This document shows positions 9,730-20,700 of a DNA stretch of 64,000 nucleotides, piece by piece. Origin of the DNA: Acarospora socialis (Eukaryota > Ascomycota > Lecanoromycetes > Acarosporales > Acarosporaceae); contig JAMYGW020000013.1 of the NCBI GenBank assembly GCA_025617375.2, positions 914,196 to 978,195 on the forward strand. The letters run 5' to 3'. The translations under genes were made by a program, and so were the position numbers. The notes beneath the pieces are model-generated. The model searched no databases, was not told where the DNA came from, and saw only the letters and a program-made list of their open reading frames with translations. Position 1 is the first letter of the stretch, and every line of letters starts with the position of its first letter.

Positions 9730-11149
9730 CTATTCGTAAATATAGCACATCCCATTCTTTGTGGGACTCATCCCCATCTTAATTGGAATGTCCGGCGAGA
9801 AGTCAAAGTGCATAACGTCATCGAGCGTTGCATTTTGGCTGGGCGGCACTATGTGGATTCTGGGTCAGCCATTTCTTCTTCGACCGAGCACCATGCGAGG
9901 GTTGCGTACAATTTAGGAGAGTCAGCGTTCCATCCAAAGCATATTCTCGTGAGGAAAGGTCCAGCGCCTGCCAGATCGAATATATTCTGTCAACTTGTGC
10001 ATGGTGGAACCAGAACAATGGGTCGCCTGGTGAGGTGAAGAGATCGTTGTCGACACCTGAGATAAACGAATGGCCCCTGAGATGCGCAGTTTGGAAGAAA
10101 GTTAGTTGGAAGGTATGAATGCCTGGTACCGGTCAGTCCTCTTCAATTGAGGTCAATAGTACGAGGTTTTGCCTTACTGGTTTGGTTGGTGATCAGCGAT
10201 GTTAAGGCTGTATAAGTGTTGAAGTCCTGAAGGAGAGAATTGTTGAAGTCACGGATGATGTGTCGCGGATTGTATCCGAGGCCGTTTGCACCGGGATTTG
10301 GGTTTACGTGAATGCCGTTCTGTACTGTCTGGTTGTAGTACGGTCCCTAAATAGACGGAATGAGGCGTCAGTCGGTGTCTCGGAAAGGCTTCGATCCTTG
10401 GGTTAGACCTACAAGATGCATCGTCCAGTTCACGAGCGGCCCTTGGTAGATGTAGCCGCCGCCGGTGCCAGGAGGAGTGTACAGCGCCGGAGGATTTGGC
10501 ACCGGGATTGGGAACGGTTGAAGAGTACCATTGCGGTCGGGAATATATTTACCGTTGCCTGAAAGCGACGTCGCAGAACCATCGTACAACGGATTCGATT
10601 CGGTCGGGAGGTCAACCCACCTGGCCCAGTCCCAGTACGGTTGATATCCAGAGTAGCCACATTCTTCGCGGAGGGCGGTCTCGAAGAGTTGCACAAACCA
10701 CCGATGCCAGGCGAAGAAAAGTCCCGTGGCATGAACTAGGTTGGTGTTGATGATGTGTGCTACTTGGAAGTCATCGTATCGCGAACGGGCACCTGGGGCC
10801 TTGGCGGGATCGATCTTGGACGGCAATTTGTGCAGACATTGGATGGCTTGGATGTATTCCAGACGAGTCCGATTCTCCAGATCGCCCCTGCCACCCAGAT
10901 CAGCTGATCGATGATCTGATGATTCCTCATCCTTGGGAAACGAAAAGAGGACAGAGGCAGGGAAGAGGCTTACCACTCCTTGCGCCGGACAATATTGCCC
11001 GTCGTACAGTCGCCATACTGTGGAAGCCGCTGCTTGGTATTTTCCCGGTATTGTCTTACGAGCTTATTCATAAGCTCCGGACTAGCGTCTGCAAAAGTTA
11101 TGCATGATAAGACAGCGATTGTTGCCACGAAGAAAATTGAACGCAACAT
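9730..11149 (-). CDS. orsC: OrsC-like tyrosinase (type-3 copper oxidase)
   Basis: Five exons, complement(join(9730..9848,9910..10122,10178..10346,10413..10887,10974..11149)), about 383 aa. All four introns (55-86 bp) are GT-AG, and each splice restores conserved text: KEW-GDLENRT, MHL-GPYYNQT, NQT-S-IHTFQL and LN-LPPSQNATLDD. Residues 1-22 form a signal peptide (MLRSIFFVATIAVLSCITFA...). CuA ligands are visible as H111 and H120 (HATGLFFAWHRWF), with H78 a further candidate. CuB has H287, H291 and the HH pair at 313-314 (WFHHAQVDR). Tyrosinases oxidise phenols to catechols and quinones; OrsC is the counterpart in the ors cluster. The secretion signal suggests action in the secretory route or outside the cell. 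It diverges from the orsB-like gene. Confidence 0.88.
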
Positions 11150-11651
11150 TGCCGGATCGACGACGTCTGGCGCGAGAAGTAACGAATGTAGCAACGACAG
11201 CGAATCTTCCAGATATCTTCCGTTCGATCGGGCCTTAAGCGATTACCAAAGAGGATGGCATTAAATACATCTTCCTTGAGGCTCCAAGGCTGCGATGGCG
11301 GTGGCGATGTTGGCTGGCCGGCTCCGATCTTTTTCGGGCCAGCTAAGAAGAGACACGGGAAAAGGAAACATAGACACGGGAGACACACTCAGAGGAAACA
11401 CAGACACCCGGAAACGAGACCCTTCACGACCTAGCGCATGGTAGCCTTGTGGCTTGCGGCCCATCCCTTCAGCTGGCATGATTCAGACCCCTTGTTTGAG
11501 TATCGGTACTTGATAGTCAGACTAGCCATGACCTATCAATAGCAAGATCTTCTGCCATCCATCGGCGCACCATTTCTGTTGCACCGGCAGACCAACCCTA
11601 TCCATCTCTTCTTCTACAACACTTGTTTCTCAACCCCACGTCCTACTGAAA
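11150..11651. promoter_or_regulatory. Divergent promoter region orsC-like/orsB-like
   Basis: The 502-bp spacer separates two oppositely transcribed cluster genes. It contains three imperfect copies of a GACACSSG...GGAAAC element between about 11351 and 11422, the only repeated structure I see. No TGAGTCA site is present. Confidence 0.45.
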
Positions 11652-12727
11652 ATGACGCCGCCTCTCATCGCCCTGGAGGAGCACTACTACTCCAACGTCA
11701 TCTTCGAGTCGCTAGGCGAAAAGTTTCAGCGTACCCTACAGGCGGTGCCGGGTCTTGCGGATCAACTGCGAGAAGTCGGAGATGGAAGGCTCGCGGCCAT
11801 GGACCGCGGCCACATCTCGCTCCAGGTCGTGTCGCATGCCTTCACCCCGGGTGAGAGACATTGTCTCAAACCCATTAACGCCTACCTCTCAACCTTGAGG
11901 AACGAACGCTGACCTTGGACGTCTTCGCAGGAGGCCCCAGCGCGGAGAATTGTCGAGCAGGCAATGACCAGCTCGCACGGGCCATTGCCGAAAGCGGACA
12001 GCGGGCTCGCTTCGCGGCTTTTGCCGTCTTGCCCTGCTCGGATGCGGCTGAAAGCGCACGTGAGCTGGAGAGAACCGTGTTATCGCTGGGATTCGTCGGT
12101 GCGCTTATCGACAACCACGCTGACGGGAAACACTTTGACTCGGTCGAATACGATGTCCTGTGGGCCAAGGCCTGCGCACTGGACGTTCCAATCTACCTGC
12201 ATCCTACGTGGCCCTCGGCACGCATGGCCGAGGCGTTCATGGGTGCTTATCCAGAGCCTGTCGGCATCAGCCTGGGCGCGGCCGGATGGGGATGGCACAG
12301 CGACGTTGGGCTCCACGTGCTGAAGCTGTTCTGCGCCAACGTGTTCGACCGCTTTCCCGCACTAAAGATCATCATCGGCCACATGGGTGAGATGCTCCCG
12401 TTCATGCTGGAGCGATGCTACGACATGAGTACCCGTTGGGGCGGCGGTTGGGGCCCCCACGAGCGCCCACTTCGCCAAGTGTGGGACGAGAACATCTGGA
12501 TCACAACGTCTGGTGCATGGAGCCTGGCGCCAATCAAGTGTATTCTGGAAAACACCAAGGTGGAGCGGATCATGTACAGCGTGGACTATCCCTTTGAGTT
12601 CAACGAGAAGGGCCGAGAGTGGTTCGAGCAGCTCGAGAAGAGCGGCTTGCTGACCAGCGAGCAGTTGGAGATGGTTGCCTACGGGAATGCCGAACGCCTG
12701 CTGAAGGTGCAGGCAAGGCGTGATTGA
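11652..12727 (+). CDS. orsB: OrsB-like amidohydrolase-family decarboxylase
   Basis: Two exons, join(11652..11850,11931..12727), 331 aa; the splice gives HAFTPG-GPSAENC. It belongs to the amidohydrolase-2 family of 2,3-dihydroxybenzoate and gamma-resorcylate decarboxylases. The metal-site residues are in place: the LEEH motif (E9, H11), a His in IYLHPTWPS, a His in IIGHMGEM and an Asp in YSVDYPFE. Known members decarboxylate ortho-hydroxybenzoates without a redox cofactor. In ors clusters the gene is orsB, where the obvious substrate is orsellinic acid, giving orcinol; that substrate is inferred here. The length is normal for the family and the frame is intact. It diverges from the tyrosinase gene and converges with the SnoaL-like gene. 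Confidence 0.87.
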
Positions 12728-12960
12728 TTGCTACAAGAGGTGGGCTGGAGAATTCATTAAACTCTGCATCAGCGCTGCAGCAGTGTTGCACCGGTCTTAT
12801 CTAGCAAATACATTCGGTCGGTAGATAAAATATGCAGCGGAGTTCGAATCTTCTATCTACTGGGTGAATCCTGCCTCAGCGCAGGGAAGGTGATTGATTG
12901 CTATGAGAAATCCCGGGAGTTTGAACCTTCTATCTACTAGGTGAATTCTGCCTCAGCGCC
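12720..12960. repeat. Duplicated ends of two convergent genes
   Basis: The last bases of the orsB-like gene plus flank (GTGATTGATTGCTA, 12720-12733) recur at 12890-12903. The last bases of the SnoaL-like gene (12922-12959, containing CTTCTATCTACT.GGTGAAT.CTGCCTCAGCGC) recur at about 12848-12883. The spacer therefore holds one spare copy of each gene end, in the order orsB end, SnoaL-end copy, orsB-end copy, SnoaL end. Confidence 0.6.
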
Positions 12961-13651
12961 ATCGAGAAAGGCACGATTCTGGTCCGATATTCGCCTCACG
13001 TCCTCCGGAGAGTCCTCATGGGGCAGATTCGGTCGCGGCTTCAAGCCTCGTGCCAGCATGACCAGCGCTAGGTGGCGGTAGCTCTTGGGGTACGCTTGAA
13101 CCTCATTGGTCATGACAAGCGGCAAGCTCGTATCGGAGCTCGGGAAGGTGGTGACAAGGCGGTCGCGCACGTAGCTGGACTCCAGGCTAAGAAGGCGCCA
13201 CTCGCTAAGGTCTGATAGCTTCTGCAGGCGGGTGAAGAGACGCATATACGAGGCCAACTCGTAATCAATGGCACCGAGCGTCAGCGAGCTGGTGACGAGG
13301 CAGAATGCCTCGCTGATTGCACGGTTGCCGCGCACGCGAATGTCGACCGGGTCGAATGAGGAGTGGATGATATTGACCTTGCCCTTGTGCATCTGGGCCG
13401 ACTGGCGCAGGAAGTCTTCCACATTGCCTTCGTACCTGAAGGACGAATCCGAGTGCGGTCAGCTTGAGGATCCAAGGAAGGGTACGCTGACGGGCCAGGA
13501 AGGAGACCAACCAGGCGACATTGATGTGTGTTGCAGCTGCATCGGGGTGGAAGGTGACTCGGCACAGGTCCCACTGGGCTGTGTCGCGGTAGAAGCGCTC
13601 GCGCTTGAGGAGATCGGCGATGGCCAGAACGTCAGCGGTGGGGGCCGCCAT
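12937..13651 (-). CDS. SnoaL-like (NTF2-fold) protein
   Basis: Two exons, complement(join(12937..13435,13512..13651)), about 212 aa. The intron joins HINVAW to YEGNVEDFL. The start is the ATG at 13651 (MAAPTADVLAIADLL). The pattern ADLLKRERFYRDTAQWDLCRVTFHPDA, followed by a FL-x-HKGKVNIIHSS segment and VRGNRAISEAF, fits the SnoaL_4/NTF2-like fold of small cyclases, hydratases and non-catalytic binding proteins. No signal peptide is visible. It shares a 1.1-kb divergent promoter with the polyketide synthase and sits inside the cluster, so a role in processing the polyketide is plausible. It is not one of the five A. nidulans ors genes I know. Catalytic residues cannot be assigned with confidence. 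Confidence 0.8.
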
Positions 13652-14761
13652 TGCTTGTGCGTCTAGGGGATGGTGATGGTGCTGTAGGAGTGGGCCAGCA
13701 GGAGATGGGAGTTGGTCGAGACGATTTATAAGGTGTATAAGGTAAGCAATAGGGCTGAGACGGCATGTCCGAAACCAGTATGCCCGGAACAGCATGTTTG
13801 GAACAGTATGCTCGAAACAGCATGTCCGAAACAGCATGTTCGGAACAGCATGCTCGAAACAGCATGTCTGGAACAGCATGTTCGGAACAGTATGCTCGAA
13901 ACAGCATGTCTGGAACGTGGCGGTCGCATGGCTCGTATTTACAAACTCTGTCCCCACAGCGGAAGCACCGCCGAAACAGCCCTGCAAGTCATGCTTGGTA
14001 AGGTAAGTGGGTGAGGGAAATTGTTGCAGTGAGATTATGCATCCGAGCTCGCCTATCGAGTGTCTGTGTGGCTGCATACAACGTAAGGTAAGGTACAAAA
14101 TACATGTACGACTAAAAGGTGCATGAGGTGCTTGCGGGAGCTTCACCACGGGAGCTACCCGGGCCCGCAATCCTACCGGAATCTTCCCGAACGCCTCATA
14201 CATGTATGTACAAGGACAAGGGTCCTTGATAAGGAGGAGCAAGGCTGAAAGTAAGCTGACCGCTATAATAGTGCGTCTGCGTCTTCTTATCTTTATCTAT
14301 TATTATCCGTTCCACGAACGCAGATATTTTACCCCTAACCTTGAACACCTTTCAGCGGGAGCCAACTGCAGGGTTCAATCACGATTCTTATCTCTCAGCG
14401 GCAACAATGTGCCGTCATCCAAGTACGTTTTGGGAGAAAGTCGAGACTGGGGACAGCAGACTTATCGCCCTCGCTGATGATACAGTGCATCTGCAAGCTG
14501 CAAGGTAATCGAGTCCTACCTTGACTTCATCTCATCTACTCAAGGTCTCAGCTGTATGCGTCGGACGTGAGGATGGAATCGTTTGGAGCAGTCTGGAGTG
14601 GAATTCACGCTTTTGAGCCTCTCAAGAAGCTCTATGTGAGTGCTATATAGTGATGAAGCACTCATGGTCTCCGCAACCTTCTTGTCCTCATCGACCATCT
14701 CATCGATTATGACCGCCCTGCTCCATTCGTTCACCCAAGACAGCGCAAGTGTGCCTGAACT
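13652..14761. promoter_or_regulatory. Divergent promoter region SnoaL-like/orsA-like with minisatellite
   Basis: The 1.1-kb spacer separates the SnoaL-like gene (-) from the synthase gene (+). Its left third holds the 14-bp tandem repeat (13765-13918). Open frames across the repeat are artefacts of its periodic sequence. Nothing else recognisable is present. Confidence 0.5.
13765..13918. repeat. 14-bp minisatellite, 11 copies, with 42-bp higher-order pattern
   Basis: Eleven units of consensus ATGYYCGRAACAGC run head to tail; the first has one extra base. From 13808 the variants cycle in threes (ATGCTCGAAACAGC, ATGTCYGRAACAGC, ATGTTCGGAACAGY), giving a 42-bp higher-order repeat. The core TGTTCGGAACA is nearly palindromic. 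It lies 114 bp upstream of the SnoaL-like start and 0.84 kb upstream of the synthase start. Confidence 0.85.
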
Positions 14762-17700
14762 ATGACCATGGCTTCGCCTAGTCATGCCCTACTTTTCCCT
14801 CACGAGCACACAGATGTGTTGGGCGCACTGCACGACCTGAGCGTGCGATCCAAGACGCGTCCTCAGCTCCGCGCCTTCCTCGCTTCATCTTCGGCCGTGG
14901 TCCATGAGCAAGCCGTTGCCGTGGATGGCCCCGAACGCGCGAGCATCGGTTCCTTCGAGGACCTTGTGGAGCTGGCCCAGCGACATGTCAGCCGGCAACG
15001 TCATAATGTGGTCGTCGAAATGGTCCTGTTGACCACGATCCAAATCAGCCAGCTTCTAGTGTAAGTCAAGATGTTCCCCTAGAGAAGCGGATTGAGTTGA
15101 AACTTGGAATGACACGACCTTAGGCTTGCTGAGGACGATCCTTCGATCTTGTCCGACACATCAGTCCCAGTTGGCTTCGGCATTGGTTTGATCGCGGCAG
15201 CAGTAGCTGCCACGGCGAGCAATGCGAATTCGGTCGCCAAATTGGGCCTGGAAGGCGTGGCAGTTGCTTTTCGTCTGGCCGTTGAATCGCAACGAGCAAG
15301 CCGAGACATTGAGGAATCCGACGGCACATGGGCGCGCGTCGTCTCTTCTTGTAAACTGGAAGAAGTTCAGCAGCGTTTGGACAAGGCCAATGTCACGCTA
15401 AGACCACTTTACCAAGCATATGTGGGTCAAGTTTTGCCCGGAAGCCTTGTCGTCTTCGGGCCGCCCTCGACCTTGGACACCCTCGCAAAGATGTCTGACT
15501 TGGCCCGGAGCATTACCAGCACCCCCACACCATCCAAATGTCTTATGTATGGTTCACATCTCCCGCCGGTGGACACCGCCAAGATACTGTGCGTTTCTCC
15601 GGTCCGTGAAGCATGCACCGTCCAACGTTCACTTTACTCTGTGCACTCACCCGCGGGCTCCCTCTCGGCAGGAACATTTGGCGAGCTTCTGCGCCTCACA
15701 GTCTCCGAGATTGCACATAAATCGATGCAGGTCGAGGAGACCTTCCGGACAGTGGCGACTGCCCTTCAAAAGACAGGCAGCTCTGAGGTCGTCCTTATGA
15801 CAGTGGGCTCAACCTGGGATGCGTCCCCCTTGCAAGACATTTTCCATCAACACGATCAAAACGTCCGCATCGGCGAGTTTTCGCCATGCCCAAAACCCTT
15901 TGGCGATGATCTCAGTAGCATCCCATCGGATGCAATCGCCGTCGTCGGGATGTCGGGACGCTTCCCCGAAAGCGACACGCTGGACGAGCTCTGGCGCCTA
16001 CTGGAGACGGGAACGACCACACACCAAGAGATCCCATCATCACGCTTCAACATGGACGACTTCTACGATCTCTCCCGTAAGAAGCACAACGCCCTTGTGT
16101 CGCGCCACGGATGCTTCATAAAGAAGCCTGGAGACTTCGACCACCGTCTGTTCAATATCTCGCCTCGTGAGGCGCTGCAGATGGATCCCGTGCAGCGCAT
16201 GCTGCTTATGACGACCTACGAAGCACTGGAGATGGCCGGCTACGCCGACAACAGCGAGCTGGCCCCGCCGCGGATCGCTACGTATTTTGGCCAGACGGTG
16301 GATGACTGGAAGACGATCCAGGAGCAACAGGGCATTGATACCCATTTCCTGCCGGCTGTCAACCGTGGTTTCGGCCCCGGACGCCTGTGCCATTACTTCA
16401 AATGGGCTGGTGGCTTCTACAGCATCGACACTGGCTGCTCCTCTAGCGCCACGGGCATCTGCATTGCTCGGGATGCCCTCGCCAAGGGTGACTGTGATGC
16501 TGCAGTTGTCGGTGGCGGTACGCTGCTCACTGCGCCAGAGTGGTTTAGCGGGCTGGGCCAAGGGGGTTTCCTTTCACCTACTGGTGCCTGCAAGACCTAC
16601 TCTGACAAGGCCGACGGATACTGTCGTGGGGAGGGCGTCGCCGTCGTGGTGCTCAGGCGCCTAGCAGATGCGGTCCGGGCGAAAGATGACGTCCTCGCCG
16701 TTATCGCGGGCGCAGCGAGGAACACTAATGCCGGCGAGGGTTCCATCACTCATCCCGGCGCCAAAGCCCAGGAAGCCCTGTACCGTCGTGTGTTGCGTCA
16801 GGCAGCAGTACGTCCGGGCGATATCGGTGTCATTGAAATGCATGGCACAGGCACTCAAGCAGGTGACCGCGTCGAAACAACGGCAGTGCAGAACGTCTTC
16901 GCGTCTCCTGCCGAGCCCAAGCGCCCACAGCCACTTATTGTCGGCGCTATCAAGGCCAACATCGGTCACAGCGAGGCCGCTGCTGGCGTGGTGTCTCTGA
17001 TCAAGGCCATTCTGATGCTCCACCGCGACACCATTCCTCCTCAGCCGAATCAGCCCTTCAAGCTCAATCCGTACCTGGTCCCAATCCTTGGACCCGGAAC
17101 CGACGTGCAGCTTGCCAATGGCCAAGCTTGGCCCAAGAACGGAACGAATCCTCGTCACATTTTCGTTAATAACTTCGACGCTGCTGGAGGTAACGTAAGC
17201 GTCCTGATCCATGAGGCTCCGTCCTATGCCCGCCTGTCGCCGCCGTCACGGTCAGATGCACGATCTCACCACGTTGTGGTGACTTCTGGTCGCACTGAAG
17301 CGGCGCAGGCGCAAAACAAAGACCGTCTCCGCGAGTACCTGCTGCAGCACCCAGAAACGCAGCTGGCCAGCCTGGCTTACACGACCACTGCGCGGCGCAT
17401 ACATCACAATCTCCGAGATGCGTACGTGGCGACATCCGTTGCAGAGCTCCTGCATCAGATGGGACAGCCTGCGAAGTCATTGACGCCGGCATCATCTGTT
17501 ATGTTCACCTTCACAGGTCAGGGCAGCCAGTACGTGGGCATGGGTGGTACGCTGTACCGTACTTCACCGACATTCCGGCGCATGCTCGACTTGTACCAGC
17601 GCCTCTGCGACGCTCAGGGACTTGACTGTCAATTCCTAGACACGATTCTCGGATCAGGAGATGCGGCATCGACAGATGCGACGAAAGCCGCCCGTGACAT

Positions 17701-20700
17701 GCAAGTAGCCACCCTTGCGCTCGAAATTGCCCTCGCTCGCTACTGGCAGTCGCTTGGCCTGCGTCCGACTCTGCTGATCGGGCACAGTCTGGGTGAATAT
17801 GCGGCACTCTGCGTCGCCGGCGTACTTTCTGTGGGCGAGGCGCTCACTCTGGCCTACGAACGTGCGAAACTCATCTTTACAAGATGTTCACCTTCGGAGG
17901 CAGGCATGCTGGCTGTCGGCCTCCCCGCGAGCACAGTCCGGTGGCGCATCCGGGATTTACCGGCGACGACGTCGACATGTGAAGTGTGCTGCATCAATGG
18001 CCCCTCCAGCACTGTCGTCGGTGGTCCCGTTGCGGCACTCGATGCTCTTGAGAACTACTTGAAGTCAGATGGGAACGTCACAACTACCCGCCTGCGAGTC
18101 CAACATGCATTCCACACCCGCCAAATGGATCCTCTGCTCGACGATCTCGAGGCGAAAGCATCACATATATCCTTCCAGCCGCCTACGCTTCCGGTGGCAT
18201 CTACGTTGCTCGGCAGGATTGTGCAGCCTGGTGAAAGCGGAGTCTTCAACGCGAACTACTTCCGTCGACAGACTCGCGAGCCGGTAGCCTTCTGCGACGC
18301 AGTACTTGCGAGCGAAGCGGAAGGGCTGATCCAGGATCAATCTTTCGTCGTTGAGGTTGGGCCTCACCCGACGTGCATCAATCTCATGGCCTCTTCCCTC
18401 CAGACGGCAAACCCGAGTCGCTATCCCAGCCTGCGTCGCGGACACAACGACTGGGAGTCAATCTCTCAATGTCTCGCCGCCGCGCATCGCGCGCAGCTGC
18501 CAGTGGCGTGGGCGGAGCTCCACAAGGACCATCTCGATCAAGTCCAATTGATGAGCGGTCTGCCAACGTATGCCTTCGACTGCCAAAGTTTCTGGGTCTC
18601 ATACAAAACTCCAACGGTCTCCCAAACCATTACCGACGCACGGTTGAGCGCCCCGCCCTCGAAACTCTCCTCGACATCTCTGCATTCGGTTGAGCAGCTG
18701 CGCAAGGAAGGATCTAAGCTGCTTGCGACTTTTAAGGCCGACTTGTCTGATAGTCGCCTCGCGGAGGCCATTGGCGGCCATGTCGTTGACGGCGTGGCCA
18801 TCTGCCCGGCGAGCATCTTCATCGATATGGCGTATACTGCTGTGGCATACCTTGAGACAGAGGGCCGCAAAATCTTGAGGGCGACTTTGGCCACGTACGA
18901 GCTCGCCAGCCTGAGTATGGTAAACCCGCTGGTGCTCCGCAAAGATATGGCTATCGATGGACTTCCGCGCGTTTTCTTAGAAGTCGTCCTTGACGAATCT
19001 GCAAACGCCGCGTCTGTCCGATTCTTGTCACACGTAGCAGCAGCAGCCGCCTCTATTGTCGAGCACGGGTCCTGGGTGATTCGACTGGACCAGCCGGACG
19101 GATCGTGCACTCAAGCATGGTCTCGTTTGCAGCCACTGGTGCAAGCACGAGTGCGTACCCTCGAGGCCTCCTCACGTCCAAGACAAGTCCATGCCATGGA
19201 CAGACACCTATTCTACAAGGTCTTTTCCGAGATTGTTGACTACGCTGCTCCCTACCACGCCGTCGAGGAGGCCATTGTGGCGGCGGACTTTCGAGATGCC
19301 GCCTTCGTCTTCCAACTGCCTTCCGCAACTGACCTCGGCGCATTCACTTGCAACCCCTTCGCGGTCGACGCTGCCATCCATGTCGCCGGTTTCTTGCTGA
19401 ATGCGGACGTGCGCAAGCCAAAGAATGACGTCCACATTGCCAACCACATCGGCTGTCTCCGTATACTTGGTGATCTGTCCTTGCATGGACCGTGGCGGGC
19501 CTACGCCACCGTTCGGGATCAAGATGTCAAAGCTGGAACGAGTCTGTGCGATGTGTACGTCACAGACCGCCAGGACAAACTCGTTGCGCTCTGCACGGAC
19601 ATTTGCTTCAAGAAGCTCGACCGCGACTTCTTCTCGTTGCTAACGGGGTCGGCTCGTGCGCTCGCACAGAAGCCTCGCGCAACGGCTAGCCCAAAGCGTG
19701 CCCAGCAACCGATCAGAGCGGCTGAATCGAGCGACATTTCAACAGCAGCTTCATCGATAACCTCCTCGGCGTCGCCAAGCAGCCAATCTGAGGCTGAGGA
19801 TCTCGCAGCGGAGTTACTTTCCGTGGTTGCGGAACGGAGCGGCATCAGCATGGCTGACTTGAAGAAAGCGACGGACACGACATTCACGGACTTTGGCGTT
19901 GACTCTCAAATGAGCATCCAGATTCTTGCCGACTTCCAGAGAGTCACGGCTGTCGAGCTGCCTGCGGCGTTCTTCACCAACTTCCCAACCCCGGCCGCCG
20001 TGGAGAAGGAACTGGGCATACAACAACTCGAATCTCTTAAGGATCTCGAGCCAAGACCCGAACGCATACCTTCAGCTCCACCCAAACATCGGAGCAGGAA
20101 GCAGAGCCCAGCACCTCAGCGGCCGAGCAAGCAGCTTTTCTCGATCGTCGCCGAAGCGCTGGGCCTCGAAGCTAGCGCCTTCACACCGTCTACCACGTTC
20201 GAATCGCTTGGAATGGACAGCATGCTTTCCATCAAGACTCTCTCCGTGTTCCAGCAAGAGACCCAAATCGAACTGCCGGCCGCCTTCTTCACCGAGCATC
20301 AAACAGTGGCGGCCGCACAAAAGGAACTGGACGGACCATTGGAGGAGCCAACGAGGAGTCTGTCTCCCGTGAAGAAGTCGCTAGTTGCTGTCACTCCCAC
20401 AGCAAAGGCGATGAGCCTCTCGCCTCGGCAGCAAAAGATTGAAAACGCCGTCTCCCGATCCGTTCTGATCCAGGGGCAATCCCGGTCCCGCGCCGCGCCA
20501 TAGTTCATGACCACCGACGGCTCAGGAACGGTAGAGTCGTACATCCACCTACGTCCTTTACCTGAGGGCCGCCGTATCTACGCCCTCGAGTCGCCGTTCT
20601 TAGGGGACCCGGACACCTTCGACCTCTCCATCGAGGAAATGGCATCCATCTTCGTCCGGACCATCCGCAGAATCCAACCGCACGGACCGTACCTCATCGG

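Noticed and set aside
13765-13918. Possible CRISPR-like array
   Set aside because: Units are contiguous 14-mers without unique spacers, in a eukaryotic genome; it is a minisatellite.
13632-14242. Long open frames in several phases across the minisatellite, with repeated SEHAVPDMLFRA-type peptides
   Set aside because: The frames are open only because a 14-bp unit without stops is repeated; they carry no domain and overlap the promoter region.
20460-20512. A short intron that would remove the TAG in the synthase
   Set aside because: The only GT close upstream would give an intron under 20 bp, and longer ones would remove the conserved LIQG linker motif.
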